Source: DAOUKH01 sp964291475
GTDB lineage: Bacteria; Chloroflexota; Dehalococcoidia; SHYB01
NCBI GenBank assembly: GCA_964291475.2
Contig: OZ220060.1
Span: forward strand, 9,197 to 73,196
DNA: 64,000 bases
Direction: 5' to 3'
In this document: positions 62,414-64,000 of the stretch, one piece after another
Position numbering within the stretch: the stretch's first letter is position 1
How the letters are laid out: each line of letters starts with the position of its first letter
The notes under the pieces: generated by a model
What the model was told of the DNA's origin: nothing
Seen by the model: only the letters and a program-made list of their open reading frames with translations
Databases searched by the model: none
Translations under genes and position numbers: made by a program

Positions 62414-62432
62414 GACCCTTCCCGCGGCGCCG

Positions 62433-63417
62433 CTAGGCTCCCACGCCGAGCCCGAAGCCCATGCCGTGCATCCAGCAGCACCCGCCGGTGTGCTCCGTGA
62501 CGTACTCGTAGGCCGTCGTCGCCGCCAGCGCGCCCTGCGCCGCCGCCGTGATCGCCTGCTTCAGCTCGCCCGACGCGTCGGTGATGTCGCCCGCGGCGAA
62601 CGCCCCCGCCACGTTGGTCCCCATGTACTTGTCGACGACGATCTCGTCCTTGTCGTTCGTGTTGATGCCCAGCTGCCGCGCCAGCTCCACGTTCGGGTTG
62701 GCCCCGATCTCGATCAGCAGCCCGTCCACGCGAAGCTCACGCGCCCCCTCGACCTCCCGGTCGAGCACGATCGACTCCAGGTAGTCGCCGCCCTTCAGCT
62801 CCACCACGTTCGCGCTCGTGACCGGCACGATGTTCGCCTGCTCCTGCATCTTGGAGAGGTTCACCGGCTCGGGGCGCGAGAACTCGTGCCCGCGATAGAT
62901 CACGTAGACGCGGTCGGCGTACTGCGCCACCAGCGTCGCGCCCTTCACCGCAGCGTCGCCCCCGCCGACCACCGCGGCGGTGCGGCGCCGGTAGAGCGGC
63001 GCGTCGCACGTCGAGCAGTACGACACGCCCTGCCCGACCCACTGCTGCTCATGTTCGAGCCCCAGCGTACGGCGCTCCCGTCCCATCGCCAGGACAACCG
63101 ACTTGGCGAGGTACGCGTCGCCCTCGTCGTCGCGGGCCGTGAAGCAGTCGTCGCGCCGCTCGATGTCGAGTCACCTTGGCGTCGATCACCGGCACGTCGT
63201 ACTTCTGCACCTGCTCCTTCATGCCGAGCATCAGGTCGAAGCCCTGGATCTCGACGTGCCCCGGATAGTTCTCGATGAGCCCGCCGGTGGCCGTCTCGCC
63301 GCCGAACGTCTGCCCCACCACGATCGTCTTTACTTGATAGCGGGCGGCGTAGAGCCCCGCGCTGAACGCAGCCGCCCCCTGCCCGATCACCATGATGTCG
63401 TACTCGGATTCCGCCAC
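62433..63417 (-). CDS. Thioredoxin-reductase-like FAD disulfide oxidoreductase (frameshifted)
   Basis: A flavoprotein of about 327 residues. 'DIMVIGQGAAAFSAGLYAAR' binds FAD, 'VGQTFGGETATGGLIENYPG' follows, 'GVSYCSTCDAPLY' is the redox-active CxxC, 'AAVVGGGDAAVKGA' binds NAD(P)H, and 'AFAAGDITDAS' is the C-terminal FAD motif. The N-terminal and C-terminal parts are in different frames, joined near 63173 if one extra C is removed. A GTG start at 63417 has GGAGG upstream. The last 20 residues contain an extra 'GGCCWMHG', unusual for the family. Confidence 0.85.
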
Positions 63418-63545
63418 ACGCGACCTCCTACCCAGTGCTACGCGGGCCTTGGCCCCTCCGGTTCCGCCGGTCGGGAGGCCCGGCCCCCTCATGATAGAAA
63501 AGCCCAACGCCGCTGCGCTACCGTTAAACCCCGGCGCGGCCCGCA

Positions 63546-64000
63546 TCAAAGGTCCGAAAGCGAAAGCCAGCGGTCGCGGACGCCCCGGTCCCGCAGCGCC
63601 TCCGACGCCGCCGTATAGGGGTCGCGCTCCCCCGCCTCGACCTGCCGCAGCAGGTCTTGGAGCACCGGCGCGTCGTCGAGCAGCGCGTGGAAGGCGCCCG
63701 TCGAACTTCTCCTCCACGCTCTTCACGAACTGCGCCCGGCGACCGCCGACTGACGGCGACGCTCCTGCTCCCCCGACTCCGCCGACGCCGCCCGGTGCCG
63801 CTCGATGGCCTCGCGCACCTCGGCGACTCCCGTTCCCCGGTGCGCCTCCGTCAGCAGCACCGGCGCGCGCCAGTACGTCTCCTCGTAGATCAGCGTCAGA
63901 CTCTGCTCGATGTCCGTCGCCAGCTTCTCCGCGCCGCCGCGGTCGGCCTTGTTCACCACGAAGATGTCGGCGATCTCCATGAGCCCCGCCTTCATCGTCT
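63546..64000 (-). CDS. meaB: MeaB/ArgK-type GTPase, partial, with two frameshifts
   Basis: The C-terminal half of a G3E-type GTPase that protects or loads methylmalonyl-CoA mutase with cobalamin. 'GLMEIADIFVVNKADRGGAE' contains the NKAD guanine motif, and 'TEAHRGTGVAEVREAIERH' follows. The uninterrupted frame stops at 63723; restoring one base near 63728 and removing one G near 63697 continues it as 'FVKSVEEKFDGAFHALLDDA' to a stop at 63546 after 'DRWLSLSDL', a normal end. The 5' part lies beyond the window. A mutase gene is probably nearby outside. The 128 bases to the next gene hold no feature I can assign. Confidence 0.8.

Overview
The window is about 64 kb of high-GC, gene-dense bacterial chromosome. 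The gene content best fits a Chloroflexota-like bacterium: a transaldolase/glucose-6-phosphate isomerase fusion, an archaeal-type ApgM mutase, GuaB3, a T-box leader for tryptophan, SUF genes with an Rrf2 regulator, amidohydrolase-2 paralogues and several VapBC modules. This placement is an inference from gene content; no 16S rRNA or other marker is present. About a dozen single-base frameshifts break or scramble otherwise well-conserved genes, several in G or C runs. They lie only at about 0.6-23 kb and 55.7-63.8 kb, so the sequence probably carries uncorrected indels.

Layout. 0-2.5 kb: the end of a MoeA/binding-protein fusion, a NUDIX hydrolase and a reverse-strand PIN toxin/antitoxin pair. 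2.7-9.1 kb: a SUF iron-sulfur operon (sufB-C-D-S-U), an Rrf2 regulator and yajQ, headed by a promoter with a perfect palindrome that is a likely Rrf2 operator. 9.1-11.5 kb: repeats, an amidohydrolase, an orphan antitoxin and a small coiled-coil protein. 11.5-17.5 kb: a promoter and Trp T-box leading trpS-trpE-trpG-trpD-trpC-trpF (no trpBA here). 17.5-25.2 kb: a dUTPase/dCTP deaminase-like gene, a DUF952 gene, then a reverse guaB3-crotonase-PfkB kinase operon and a reverse DUF5678-retropepsin-miaA set. 23.7-34.5 kb: one long reverse run, guaA-purD-purE-purB-purC-purS-pgk-apgM-tpiA-cupin-DsbA, joining purine synthesis to lower glycolysis. 34.6-37 kb: tsaC, a polyprenyl-synthetase-like protein lacking both Asp-rich motifs, and a DUF502 membrane protein. 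37.2-43.4 kb: a reverse histidine operon (hisG, two extra genes, hisD, hisC, hisB) preceded by a tandem universal stress protein.

43.6-52.4 kb is the accessory part: an IS481-type insertion sequence sitting inside a copy of the local repeat family, a zinc-ribbon DEAD-box helicase, a MaoC-type dehydratase pair, a 72-bp tandem repeat cluster, a DinB protein, two VapBC modules, a VOC protein and a second amidohydrolase. 52.4-52.8 kb is RNase P RNA with its terminator. 53.0-60.8 kb is an oxidative pentose phosphate operon: a short transketolase-like N-terminal fragment, tal-pgi, gnd, zwf, pgl and a GH15 glycosidase. 60.8-64 kb (reverse): a NadM-like adenylyltransferase, a ROK sugar kinase, a thioredoxin-reductase-like enzyme and a MeaB GTPase cut by the window end.

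Intergenic DNA repeatedly carries the same GC-rich palindromic modules: a hairpin built on CTCCCCCTCTGGGGGAG, GCGCGCC/GGCGCGC hairpins, and the palindrome GGCGATTCGCGAATCGCC. These form a dispersed repeat family. No tRNA, rRNA or CRISPR array was recognised.
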